This document shows, piece after piece, positions 1 to 9,494 of a stretch of 64,000 nucleotides of DNA. Numbering within the stretch: position 1 is the first letter of the stretch; each line of letters opens with the position of its first letter. Source of the DNA: an uncultured Porphyromonadaceae bacterium (GTDB taxonomy: Bacteria; Bacteroidota; Bacteroidia; Bacteroidales; Muribaculaceae); the NCBI GenBank assembly GCA_946187345.1, contig CAMHQD010000003.1, forward strand, positions 1 to 64,000, read 5' to 3'. The position numbers were made by a program, and so were the translations under genes. A model generated the notes under the pieces. It searched no databases. It was not told where the DNA came from and saw nothing but the letters and a program-made list of their open reading frames with translations.

Positions 1-115
1 TTTAACAAGTTAAAATGCAATATTTTTAACATAAAGTTATTCAACAAATTCACAGGCTATAAAAATCAACATAAAAAAATTAATTATTAAAAAATTAAAA
101 ATAAATAATAATAAT

Positions 116-1084
116 ATGAACGTGGACAAAGGATATGTGGACGCGCCCGTTGATCCGTCGCTGGACCTGCGTGCCGAGATTGCGCGCCTCAAGCGCGAGC
201 GCGGCGCCGTGATTATGGCGCATTACTATCAGCGTCCGGAAATCCAAGAACTTGCCGACGAGATTGGCGACAGCCTCGCGCTGGCACAAAAGGCGGCCCG
301 GACCGACGCAAAGGTGATTGTGTTGTGTGGCGTACACTTCATGGGCGAGACGGCCAAGATATTGTGTCCCGATAAGACTGTGATTGTGCCTGACGTGAAT
401 GCCGGCTGTTCGCTTGCCGACAGTTGTCCGGCCGACGAGTTTGCCGCGTTTGTGGCGGCTCATCCGGGCCACACTGTGATCAGTTATGTGAACACGAGCG
501 CGGCGGTGAAGGCGGTTACCGACATTGTGGTGACGAGCAGCAACGCGTTGAAGATAGTGAGCAGTCTGCCAAAAGACGAGAAGATAATCTTTGGCCCGGA
601 CCGCAATTTGGGCAATTATATAGCCGCGACAACCGGTCGTGAGATGTTGATTTGGGACGGTGCGTGCCACGTGCACGAGCAGTTCTCGTTGCAGCGTTTG
701 TTGGAACTGAAACGTGAGCATCCGTTTGCCAAGATATTAGTGCATCCCGAGTGTCCGCGGCCTGTGCGCCTGCTGGCCAATAAGGTAGGCTCAACGCAGG
801 CGTTGTTGGAGTTTGCCGTTACCGATGAGGCAGATGAGTTTATTGTGGCTACCGAGAGCGGCATCATGCACGAGTTGCGTCGCCGTTGCCCGTCCAAGAC
901 ATTTATCGCCGCACCTCCCGAGGACGGCACGTGTGCTTGCAACGAGTGTAACTTCATGAAGATGATTACGCTCGAGAAACTTTATAACTCGTTGTTGTAT
1001 ATGGCCCCGGCAATCGAGGTTGATGAGGAGGTGGCGCGCCGCGCTGTGGTGCCCATCCGCCGGATGCTGGAATATAGTAATTAG
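116..1084 (+). CDS. nadA: Quinolinate synthase NadA
   Basis: ORF 322 aa; MAHYYQRPEIQELADEIGDSLALAQKA, VHFMGETAKIL, VHPECP and CACNECNFMK (Fe-S Cys) motifs. Confidence 0.97.
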   Translation: MNVDKGYVDAPVDPSLDLRAEIARLKRERGAVIMAHYYQRPEIQELADEIGDSLALAQKAARTDAKVIVLCGVHFMGETAKILCPDKTVIVPDVNAGCSLADSCPADEFAAFVAAHPGHTVISYVNTSAAVKAVTDIVVTSSNALKIVSSLPKDEKIIFGPDRNLGNYIAATTGREMLIWDGACHVHEQFSLQRLLELKREHPFAKILVHPECPRPVRLLANKVGSTQALLEFAVTDEADEFIVATESGIMHELRRRCPSKTFIAAPPEDGTCACNECNFMKMITLEKLYNSLLYMAPAIEVDEEVARRAVVPIRRMLEYSN

Positions 1085-1098
1085 ATTTTAGATGTTAG

Positions 1099-1713
1099 AT
1101 GGGACGAAGAATATTATTTTTACTAACTTTTATATTATCAATAATTACGACGATTATGGCACAAGAGAATGTGTACGGCTTCACCGTGCTTGACCGCAAG
1201 GGCAACGAGGTGAACCTGGGTGAGGCTTATAGCGGCAAGGTGCTGCTGATAGTGAACACGGCAACACGCTGCGGCTTCACTCCGCAATATGAGGAGTTGG
1301 AGGCTCTCTACAAGCAGTATAAAGAGCAGGGATTGGAGATTCTTGACTTCCCTTGCAACCAGTTTGGCAACCAGGCTCCGGGCAGTGACGAGGAGATTCA
1401 CAGTTTCTGCCAACTGAACTACGGCACCGAGTTTCCGCAGATGAAGAAGGTGGAGGTAAATGGCGAGAACGAGTCGCCTCTGTTTGCTTATCTCAAGAGT
1501 GAGAAGGGCTTTGAGGGTTTCAACCTGGAGCATCCCATCGGCAAGGTGCTGGCCGAGATGATGGCCAAGGCCGACCCTGACTATGCGTCCAAGCCCGACA
1601 TAAAGTGGAACTTCACCAAGTTTGTGATTAACCGCGAGGGTAAGGTGGTGGCCCGCTTTGAGCCCACGGCACCTGTCGCCGAGGTTGAGGCTTGCGTGAA
1701 GTCACTCCTCTAA
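1099..1713 (+). CDS. Glutathione peroxidase family protein with N-terminal signal/TM segment
   Basis: NTATRCGFTPQYEELEALYKQYKEQGLEILDFPCNQFGNQAPG and KWNFTKFVINREGKVVARFEP motifs. Confidence 0.93.
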   Translation: MGRRILFLLTFILSIITTIMAQENVYGFTVLDRKGNEVNLGEAYSGKVLLIVNTATRCGFTPQYEELEALYKQYKEQGLEILDFPCNQFGNQAPGSDEEIHSFCQLNYGTEFPQMKKVEVNGENESPLFAYLKSEKGFEGFNLEHPIGKVLAEMMAKADPDYASKPDIKWNFTKFVINREGKVVARFEPTAPVAEVEACVKSLL

Positions 1714-1719
1714 AAAAAA

Positions 1720-1857
1720 GTTGAGCGTTGAGGGTTGAGAGGTTGAGCCAATCGCGATAGCGATTGGGAATAAATGTAAGGTCTGGCCGTTCCTGAGACA
1801 AATCAATTATCCCCGAGCGCGATAGTGCAAGGCTCAACCCCTCAACTCTCAACCTCT
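1720..1857 (+). repeat. Dispersed GTTGAG-type element, copy 1 (forward)
   Basis: GTTGAGC/GTTGAGG/GTTGAGA array, hairpin CCAATCGC-GATA-GCGATTGG, core GGGAATAAATGTAAGGTCTG, inverted CTCAAC array; homologous to the reverse complement of 31007-31197. Confidence 0.8.
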
Positions 1858-1873
1858 AAACCAATAAAGGATT

Positions 1874-2452
1874 ATGTGGAGTTTGATGTCGATAGTGGCG
1901 CTGGCGGTGGTGGTGTTTATCCATGAGTTTGGACACTACTTCATCGCCAAGGCGATGGGCGTGAGGGTGCTCGAGGTGCAGGTGTTCTTTTTCCCGATGG
2001 TGACCTACGAGCCTGAGAAAGACTCCTCGACGCCCGCCGACTCGTGGCGCCGCACACGCTGGGTGCTGGGTTTGCTGCCGCTTGGCGGTGTGACGCAGTT
2101 TTATGACGCCGGGCCATATTCGCCGTCGAGCCTGTCAAGCAAGGCGCCGTGGCAGCGGCTGCTGATTTCGCTTGGCGGCATCGTGTTCAACCTTGTCACG
2201 GCATTGGCAGTGTTCCTATGGTGGTTGGTGGGGCTTCCCATGCCCGCGCTGCTGCTCAATGTGGGGTATATATCGTTCATGCTCGCGCTACTCAATCTTA
2301 TTCCCGTCTATCCGTTGGACGGTGGGCAAGCACTGTTTATCGCCTACGAGATGGTGACCGGCCGTGCGCCGAGTGATGAGTTCCGCCGCGTTGCCGGCAT
2401 TGTTGGCTCTATATTCATTATTATATTTTTCTGGATACTTCCTCTTTTCTGA
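1874..2452 (+). CDS. Site-2 protease (M50) family membrane protein
   Basis: HEFGH zinc motif, NLIPVYPLDGGQ motif, multiple TM segments. Confidence 0.9.
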   Translation: MWSLMSIVALAVVVFIHEFGHYFIAKAMGVRVLEVQVFFFPMVTYEPEKDSSTPADSWRRTRWVLGLLPLGGVTQFYDAGPYSPSSLSSKAPWQRLLISLGGIVFNLVTALAVFLWWLVGLPMPALLLNVGYISFMLALLNLIPVYPLDGGQALFIAYEMVTGRAPSDEFRRVAGIVGSIFIIIFFWILPLF

Positions 2453-2453
2453 T

Positions 2454-4133
2454 ATGACTGACGACCAATTGCAGATTTACTGCAAAAACACCGGTGAGTA
2501 TATAGACGTTGACGGTGGTGAGATGCTGCTCAGCGTGTTTGAGACAATCAAGCAGCGGTTGGGTTTCACGGCTTTGTGTGCCTACGTTAACAACTGTAAC
2601 GAGGACCTGCATTATAAGATTTACGGTCCGCGGCAGGTGGAGTTTCTTGATATCACAAGCAACAGCGGCTATAGGGTGTACACGCGCTCGCTGTGCATGG
2701 TGCTCTATAAAGCCATTAACGACCTGTATCCCGGCAAGCGGCTGACGATAGAGCACTCGATTGGCAACGGCCATTATTGTCGTCTCAAGCACAACGGCGG
2801 TGAGATGATGAATGCCAAGATAATTTCGGCAATCAAGGCCCGTATGGCCGAGATTATTGACAAGGACATCGTGTTTCAGCGTCGCGAGCGGCTGACGACC
2901 GACGTGATTGAAATGTTCCGCAAGCAAGGATTAAATGATAAGGTGAGGCTATTGAGTACCATAGGTGACTTGTACACAGCCTATTATAAACTTGACGATA
3001 TTATCGACAGTTTCTATGGCCCGTTGGTGCCGAGCACGTCCTATCTGAAGGTGTTTGACCTTGTACCGTATGAGCAGGGTATGTTATTGATGGGTCCGGA
3101 CCGCGGCAACCCGACGGTTCCCGCCAAGGCCGTAGCGCAGCCAAAGTTGTTCAAAGCGTTTACCGACTATGTAAAGTTTAACGACATTATCGGTGTGGAT
3201 GATGTGGGCACGCTCAACAAGGTGATTAACGACCATCAGGCGTCGTTGCTCATTAATGTCGCCGAGGCGTTGCACAACAAGATGTTTGCCAAGATAGCCG
3301 ACGAGATTACTGAGCGTTATCACAAGGGTGGTGCTCGCGTGGTGCTAATCGCCGGTCCGTCGAGCAGTGGCAAGACCACGAGCAGCAAACGTCTGTCAAT
3401 CCAGTTACTCACCAATTATATAATTCCAAAGGTTATCGAACTTGACAACTACTTCGTTGACCGTCACAGGACTCCCAAGGATGAGAGCGGCAACTATGAC
3501 TATGAGTCACTTTATGCCCTCGACTTGGAGTTGTTCAACAGCGACATCAAGCGTTTGCTGGACGGTGAGGAAGTTGCCTTGCCGACGTATAATTTCACCA
3601 CCGGTGAGCGTGAATATCGCGGCAACAAACTGCGTTTGGAAAAGAACGATATTCTGCTATTAGAGGGCATTCACGGCCTCAACCCGGAACTGACGCGCCA
3701 GATACCCGAGGAGCAAAAGTTCCGCTTGTTCGTCAGTTCGCTCACCACGCTCAGCATCGACGACCACAACTGGATTGGAACCTACGACAACCGGTTGCTG
3801 CGCCGCATCATCCGCGACTACAAGTACCGTGGTCATAGCGCTCAGGCCACCATCGCTATGTGGCCGAGTGTGCGCCGCGGTGAGGAGAAGTGGATTATGC
3901 CGTTCCACGAGAATGCCGACGCGATGTTTAACTCGAGTTTGCTCTTTGAATTGTCGGTGATGAAGAACTATGCCGAGCCAATCCTGCGTCAGGTGCCGGT
4001 CAACTCGCCCGAATACAGCGAGGCCTACCGGTTACTGAAGTTCTTGAGTTACTTTGAGCCGCTCGACGAGAAGGAGATACCCAGCACGAGCCTGCTGCGT
4101 GAGTTCTTGGGCGGTAGCAGTTTCCATTATTGA
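2454..4133 (+). CDS. Uridine kinase-like nucleoside kinase
   Basis: VVLIAGPSSSGKTTSSKRL P-loop, ELDNYFVDR, LLEGIHGLNPELT; start at MTDDQLQ just after the upstream stop, so shorter than the tracked ORF. Confidence 0.85.
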   Translation: MTDDQLQIYCKNTGEYIDVDGGEMLLSVFETIKQRLGFTALCAYVNNCNEDLHYKIYGPRQVEFLDITSNSGYRVYTRSLCMVLYKAINDLYPGKRLTIEHSIGNGHYCRLKHNGGEMMNAKIISAIKARMAEIIDKDIVFQRRERLTTDVIEMFRKQGLNDKVRLLSTIGDLYTAYYKLDDIIDSFYGPLVPSTSYLKVFDLVPYEQGMLLMGPDRGNPTVPAKAVAQPKLFKAFTDYVKFNDIIGVDDVGTLNKVINDHQASLLINVAEALHNKMFAKIADEITERYHKGGARVVLIAGPSSSGKTTSSKRLSIQLLTNYIIPKVIELDNYFVDRHRTPKDESGNYDYESLYALDLELFNSDIKRLLDGEEVALPTYNFTTGEREYRGNKLRLEKNDILLLEGIHGLNPELTRQIPEEQKFRLFVSSLTTLSIDDHNWIGTYDNRLLRRIIRDYKYRGHSAQATIAMWPSVRRGEEKWIMPFHENADAMFNSSLLFELSVMKNYAEPILRQVPVNSPEYSEAYRLLKFLSYFEPLDEKEIPSTSLLREFLGGSSFHY

Positions 4134-4201
4134 TTGTCCTCTCCCGCCCTCTCCTTTAGGAGGGGTGTGGTAAAGGCGACTAACGTTTAATACTAACGAC
4201 T

Positions 4202-4921
4202 ATGTTAAAGTGTGTTGCTGTAGACGACGAGCCGTTGGCTTTGTTGCAAATTAAGAACTATGCGGCACAGGTGGCCGGCGTGGAGTTGGTGGCCGCTTGC
4301 AATAGTGCCGCCGAGGCGAAGCGCGCGCTTGTTGAGAATGATGCTGATGTTATTTTTGTGGACATCAATATGCCCGATCAAGACGGACTGTCGTTTGTGC
4401 AGAGTCTGCCGGTAAAACCCATCGTGGTGTTTACGACGGCCTACGACCAGTATGCCATCGATGGTTTTAAGGCAGGTGCGATGGACTATCTGTTGAAGCC
4501 GTTTGATTTAGAGGAATTCAAGCGTGTTGTTGAGAAGGTGTCACATCAGGTGGAACTGCTTCACAAGGCGGCTGATGAGACTGACGGCGATTTGTTTGTC
4601 AAAGCGGACTATAAAATTGTGAAGTTATCGTTGCAGAACATCCGCTATATAGAAGCCATGAGTGAATATCTGAAGATTTACACTGAAGACTATAAGCGAC
4701 CACTCACTGTGCTGATGAGCATGAAGAAAATGGAGGAACGCCTGTGTGGCAGTTACTTCATGCGCATCCATCGCAGTTATATCATTAACCTGCACAAGAT
4801 TGCTGAGGTGACGCGCAGCCATGTGGCACTGCAAGGTGACGGCGAGGCTTCTATTCCCATTGGTGACCTGTATAAGGAAACTTTCATGTCCTATGTGACT
4901 AAACGTTTTCTTGTGAAGTGA
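4202..4921 (+). CDS. LytTR-family response regulator
   Basis: Receiver domain (VDDEPLAL, VDINMPDQDG, TTAYDQYAIDGFKAGAMDYLLKPF) plus LytTR domain (FMRIHRSYIINLHKI). Confidence 0.95.
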   Translation: MLKCVAVDDEPLALLQIKNYAAQVAGVELVAACNSAAEAKRALVENDADVIFVDINMPDQDGLSFVQSLPVKPIVVFTTAYDQYAIDGFKAGAMDYLLKPFDLEEFKRVVEKVSHQVELLHKAADETDGDLFVKADYKIVKLSLQNIRYIEAMSEYLKIYTEDYKRPLTVLMSMKKMEERLCGSYFMRIHRSYIINLHKIAEVTRSHVALQGDGEASIPIGDLYKETFMSYVTKRFLVK

Positions 4922-4934
4922 AATAAGATAACAG

Positions 4935-6014
4935 ATGTTCAAAAAGATTTTTTACACAATATTACTATTTGGATTGCTTGGCGGTGGCGCCTATGGCTAC
5001 TTGAAATATAAGGAGCCTATTGACAGACTGTTGCATCCCGGCCAACGGCTTGATGAACTTTCCAATGGTGTGGTGGCGCTGACCAATAACTATTATTACC
5101 GGTTGCGGATGCCCGACGGGCAGACGCTCTACTTTAGTGGTGTTGGCGCCGACGCGTTTGACAATCTCACGTTTGAACGCGACAGTGTAAAGTTGCAAAC
5201 TGTGACCGGTGTGGCTGCCGCCGTAAGTGACAGCGGCTTGTTTGTCACGGCATCACGCTTGGTGTCACCTCAGTTGGCCACGGCCGGTGAGAAGCCGTTG
5301 CGTGTGCAGGATCTCATAGACAGGCTCGCGTCTTGGATTGAGGCCGAGCAGCGCGGCCGTGCCGGGGCATATCGCGCGCTTGAGGATTCCATCAACGATA
5401 ATTATTACATTGACAAATCAGACTCGATAGTGGAGCGCGTCAAGGGTCTTGAGGAGCGGCTCAAACAACGGCAGCGTGACTTGATGGCCGATATCCGTGC
5501 CGCCCGCGAGACGTTGGAGCGCCTTAAGGCGTTGGATCCGGCGCAGGTGAAGTTTGACTGCGTGAGCCACGTGACAGTGCGCATGGTGAATATTCCTTTA
5601 GACCCGAATAGTGCCGATACCATTCCATGTGTCGTGATGCCGGGCTCAGCCGCCGATGCCGATATTGTGAAGTTGAAACTGAATAGAGGCATCACGCCGG
5701 CAAGCGTGCCGGTGTTTGATATGCCCGGCAATGGATTGCTTGGCTTTGGAGGCGGTGATGATGTCACGGTTGCCGTTGGCGACAAGGTGCATCTGCTGTC
5801 AACGGTGAGGAGCAACGACAGTTACCGCACCACACGCATTGATGCTCACGTGGTGCAATGTGTCGGTGATAAATTGCTTGTTGACGTGGGTAGCGGACAC
5901 TCGGCCGCCGACCTGCTCGGCAGTCCCGTTTATACCGCCGATGGCGTGCTGGTGGCAGTGTGCACCGAACAAATGAAAGACGCGGTGAATTTTTTTCATT
6001 GCGCGATGAAATAA
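4935..6014 (+). CDS. Membrane-anchored hypothetical protein; possible degenerate trypsin-like fold with coiled coil
   Basis: N-terminal TM; GLFVTASRLVS and GSPVYTADGVLVAV resemble protease strands without catalytic His/Ser. Confidence 0.5.
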   Translation: MFKKIFYTILLFGLLGGGAYGYLKYKEPIDRLLHPGQRLDELSNGVVALTNNYYYRLRMPDGQTLYFSGVGADAFDNLTFERDSVKLQTVTGVAAAVSDSGLFVTASRLVSPQLATAGEKPLRVQDLIDRLASWIEAEQRGRAGAYRALEDSINDNYYIDKSDSIVERVKGLEERLKQRQRDLMADIRAARETLERLKALDPAQVKFDCVSHVTVRMVNIPLDPNSADTIPCVVMPGSAADADIVKLKLNRGITPASVPVFDMPGNGLLGFGGGDDVTVAVGDKVHLLSTVRSNDSYRTTRIDAHVVQCVGDKLLVDVGSGHSAADLLGSPVYTADGVLVAVCTEQMKDAVNFFHCAMK

Positions 6015-6049
6015 ATTATTAGTAGTAAATTATCAGTAATTACATAATA

Positions 6050-6628
6050 ATGAGAGACAAAATTGGTAAATTGTTGGTGATGGCCACTCTGGCCGCAACG
6101 GTTGCGTGCAATGGCATTGGCAATGCCGATGGAAGTGTCGCCAAGCCGGCCGACACCACGGCCGACAGCGTGGCCAATGAGGCGCGCATCGATAGTATGC
6201 GTCAAGCCGCTGAGCGTGACAGTGCCATTGTGAAGCATGTGCGCGATAGCCTTGCCGCCGACCCCAATTATCAAGAATTGAAAAAATTGATTGCCGACGA
6301 GGCAAAGGATTTTCCAAAGGAGTTGATGCCCGGCTTGCTGCTGGCCAACAACTATATTGAAGGCAGAGAGTTCTACTACCTGTACGGAGTGGATGAGCGA
6401 CAGATGGATTTCAAGAACATAGTGACTCAACGCGATGAGATGCGCCGTTCAATGGCCGAGAGCATCAAGAAAAGCGTTGCCGAGAAGGGTAACCCGATGG
6501 GTCGCTTTGTGGAGTTGTGCATCAAGTGTGGGGTGAATGTGAACTATATGTTTGAGGGTGCGCAAAGCCGTCGCACTATGGTAATCAGTTACACTCCGGC
6601 TGAGTTGCGCACTATAGTCGCCAAGTAG
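6050..6628 (+). CDS. Hypothetical lipoprotein
   Basis: Signal peptide with lipobox-like ATVAC. Confidence 0.6.
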   Translation: MRDKIGKLLVMATLAATVACNGIGNADGSVAKPADTTADSVANEARIDSMRQAAERDSAIVKHVRDSLAADPNYQELKKLIADEAKDFPKELMPGLLLANNYIEGREFYYLYGVDERQMDFKNIVTQRDEMRRSMAESIKKSVAEKGNPMGRFVELCIKCGVNVNYMFEGAQSRRTMVISYTPAELRTIVAK

Positions 6629-6631
6629 ATA

Positions 6632-7411
6632 ATGGTATTGCTGAGTTTTGACACCGAGGAGTTTGACGTGCCTCGCGAGCACGGTGTCGACATCCCGATT
6701 GAGGAGGCGATGCCGGTGTCGATAGAGGGCACGTCGCGCATTTTGGATGTTTTGAAGGCACATGGCGAGGTGAGGGCAACTTTCTTCTGCACGCTCACCT
6801 TTGCCGAGAATGCTCCACAGGTGATGCGGCGCATCGTTGCCGAGGGTCACGAGGTGGCCAGTCACGGAGTGGATCACACTCATCCTCAAGCGACTGACCC
6901 GTCGGTATCCAAGGTGGGCCTGGAGCGTTTGACGGGCGTCACCGTGACCGGTTACCGGCAGCCGCGCATGTTTGCCGTGGATGGTGACGAGTTGGAGCGC
7001 GCCGGATATGTCTACAACTCATCGTTGCACCCCACATTCATTCCCGGGCGTTATATGCATTTGAATATGCCGCGTGTGCCGTTCAAGCAGAGAAGTATAT
7101 TACAGATACCGGCATCGGTGAGCCCGTGGCTGCGGCTGCCGGTCTTCTGGTTGGCTTGCCACCATTATCCGCAGTGGCTATATCACCGGCTATGCCGGTG
7201 GACCCATCGCCATGACGACTTGTTTGTGACATACTTCCATCCGTGGGAGTTTTTCGCCCTGGGCGACCATCCCGAGTGGCGCCTGCCTTACACTGTGACA
7301 CATAACAGCGGTTACGAGATGGCGCGGCGTTTGGGCCGCCTTATCGATATGTTTAGAGCCGATGGTGCTGAGTTTGCCACATTTACCGACTATGTGAATC
7401 GTGTGTTATGA
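6632..7411 (+). CDS. Polysaccharide deacetylase family protein
   Basis: LLSFDTEEFD, ATFFCTLTFAENAP, GHEVASHGVDHTH motifs. Confidence 0.92.
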   Translation: MVLLSFDTEEFDVPREHGVDIPIEEAMPVSIEGTSRILDVLKAHGEVRATFFCTLTFAENAPQVMRRIVAEGHEVASHGVDHTHPQATDPSVSKVGLERLTGVTVTGYRQPRMFAVDGDELERAGYVYNSSLHPTFIPGRYMHLNMPRVPFKQRSILQIPASVSPWLRLPVFWLACHHYPQWLYHRLCRWTHRHDDLFVTYFHPWEFFALGDHPEWRLPYTVTHNSGYEMARRLGRLIDMFRADGAEFATFTDYVNRVL

Positions 7412-8349
7412 AGAAGGTGACAATAATATTGCCGGCTTATAACGAGGAGGCTTCGATGGACAGGCTGCGGGAGTGCATGGACAGCGTGGTGCGCGACAAC
7501 CCGGCATATGAGTGGGAATTTCTGCTGGTGAACGACGGCAGCACCGATAACACCCTGCAGCAGATGATCAGGCTTCACAACGAGGATCCGCATTATAGTT
7601 ATGTGGACCTCTCGCGCAACTACGGCAAGGAAATCGCGATGATGGCCGGTTTTGACTATGCGACGGGCGACGGTGTGATTATAATGGATGCCGACATGCA
7701 ACATCCGGTTGATGTGATTCCGGAGATGCTGCGTTGGTGGGAAGAGGGCTACGACGACGTGTATGCCACGCGCAAGAATAGTGGTGAGACGTGGTTCAAG
7801 CGCAAGACATCGCAGTGGTATTACGGCCTGCTGCAGTCGTTCACCAACATACCCATCCAGCGTGACACGGGTGACTTCAGGCTGCTGGACCGCTCGTGTG
7901 TTGACGCGCTGCGGCGCATGCGCGAGGTGGAGCGCAATACCAAGGGCATGTACTCATGGATTGGCTTCCACAAAAAGGGTATAACCTATGAGCAGCAGCA
8001 GCGTCAGCAGGGCAAGTCAAAATGGAGTCTGATGGCGCTGGTGAACCTCGCGCTGAACGGCTTCACGTCTTACACCACCGCGCCGCTGCGCATGGCTTCG
8101 GTGATGGGACTGATAGTGTCATTAGTGGCATTTATCTATCTTATTTATATCATTATTGTCACTAATGTATATGGTGAGCCTGTCCAGGGCTATCCAACGA
8201 TTATGGTAACGATGCTCTTCTTGGGCGGCGTGCAACTGCTCAGTCTGGGCATCATCGGCGAGTATCTGGGCCGAGTGTTCAACGAGGTGAAAGGCCGTCC
8301 GGGCTACTTCATCAATTCCTATAACGGCACCCGCGAGCATGTCAATTAA
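7408..8349 (+). CDS. GT2 family glycosyltransferase (DPM/ArnC-like) with two C-terminal TM helices
   Basis: ILPAYNEEASM, LVNDGSTDNT, IIMDADMQHP, RDTGDFRLLDR; ATGA overlap with upstream gene. Confidence 0.93.
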   Translation: MKKVTIILPAYNEEASMDRLRECMDSVVRDNPAYEWEFLLVNDGSTDNTLQQMIRLHNEDPHYSYVDLSRNYGKEIAMMAGFDYATGDGVIIMDADMQHPVDVIPEMLRWWEEGYDDVYATRKNSGETWFKRKTSQWYYGLLQSFTNIPIQRDTGDFRLLDRSCVDALRRMREVERNTKGMYSWIGFHKKGITYEQQQRQQGKSKWSLMALVNLALNGFTSYTTAPLRMASVMGLIVSLVAFIYLIYIIIVTNVYGEPVQGYPTIMVTMLFLGGVQLLSLGIIGEYLGRVFNEVKGRPGYFINSYNGTREHVN

Positions 8350-8358
8350 TTGTGAATT

Positions 8359-9477
8359 ATGAATTGTGAATTGATAAAGCGGAACCCGCGGACGGCCTCT
8401 GTGGTGCTGGCGGTGGTGGTGGCCATCGTGGCCACGGCTCTCGAGACGTTCCGCCTGCGCTACGCCAATTACTTGGTGTTCACAGATTCCACGCTCGACT
8501 TCTGGAACGGTGTGAGCCCATACACGCAGCGGTTTGTAGACGATCATGGCCGCTACTTTCTCTATACGCCGGTGTTCTCGGTGCTGTATCTGCCGTTCGC
8601 GTTACTGCCCAAGTGGCTCGGGCCGTTTGTGTGGAACCTGACCAACGTGGCGCTGTTCACCACGGCTGTGTTCACACTGCCGTCGCGATATGACGCGTGG
8701 AAGGTGAAGATTTACCTCTTCTTGTTGTTGATTTTGGAACAGAGCGTGTTTTGTTTCCAGTTCAACATTGTGGTGGCCTATGTGTTCCTGTTTGCCTACT
8801 CGTTGATGGAGCGTGGCAAGAGCGGCTGGGCGGTGTTGCTAATCATGGTGTCGGCCACAACCAAAGTGTACGGCATCGTGCAACTGCTCATGTTGTTCTG
8901 CTATCCCAAGGTGTGGCGCAACCTGTGCATATCCGTTGTGGCGGGTGTGGCATTACTTGCCTTGCCGGCGTTGAAGGTGGGTTTTTCCGGCCTCGTGCCG
9001 TGTTATCTGGACTGGTGGGCGATGCTATCACAGCATCAGAGCGCGGCCTCATTTGCCTCACTGCTATACACATGGCCGCTCAACCTGCTGCTCAGTCACT
9101 ACCGCATCGTGCAGTTGGTGACCGTGGGTGCTATAATCGTGTTTTTTTTCATGCGCCACAGCAACTGGAGCGACTTCACGTGGCGGGCTACGGCCTTGGC
9201 GGTGCTCATGGGTTGGATTATCGTTTTCGGTGACTCGTCAGAGACCCACACTTATATTATCGCCCTTGCCGGATATATGTTGTGGTATAGCCTGCAGGAG
9301 CGTCATACGCTCGTTGACCGCGTGCTATTCTGGGCAATGCTAATCTTTTTCGGGATTATCCCCGTGGACGCGCTCGTGCCGGCGCGTGTCCACAACTTGC
9401 TCAACGGCACTTTCTATATAGATGTATATCTTTATGCAATCGCATGGTGCCGAATGTTTTACCGTATGGCTAAATAA
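8359..9477 (+). CDS. GT87/DUF2029-like polytopic glycosyltransferase
   Basis: Multi-TM protein with DFWNGVSPYTQRF; follows the GT2 gene. Confidence 0.65.
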   Translation: MNCELIKRNPRTASVVLAVVVAIVATALETFRLRYANYLVFTDSTLDFWNGVSPYTQRFVDDHGRYFLYTPVFSVLYLPFALLPKWLGPFVWNLTNVALFTTAVFTLPSRYDAWKVKIYLFLLLILEQSVFCFQFNIVVAYVFLFAYSLMERGKSGWAVLLIMVSATTKVYGIVQLLMLFCYPKVWRNLCISVVAGVALLALPALKVGFSGLVPCYLDWWAMLSQHQSAASFASLLYTWPLNLLLSHYRIVQLVTVGAIIVFFFMRHSNWSDFTWRATALAVLMGWIIVFGDSSETHTYIIALAGYMLWYSLQERHTLVDRVLFWAMLIFFGIIPVDALVPARVHNLLNGTFYIDVYLYAIAWCRMFYRMAK

Positions 9478-9494
9478 ATAACTATCGACTAACA

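Noticed and set aside
424-957. Alternative-frame ORFs inside nadA
   Set aside because: No recognisable family; fully overlapped by a confident conserved CDS.
2364-2453. N-terminal extension of the nucleoside kinase
   Set aside because: Overlaps the end of the M50 protease gene in another frame; MTDDQLQ at 2454 immediately after the stop fits better.
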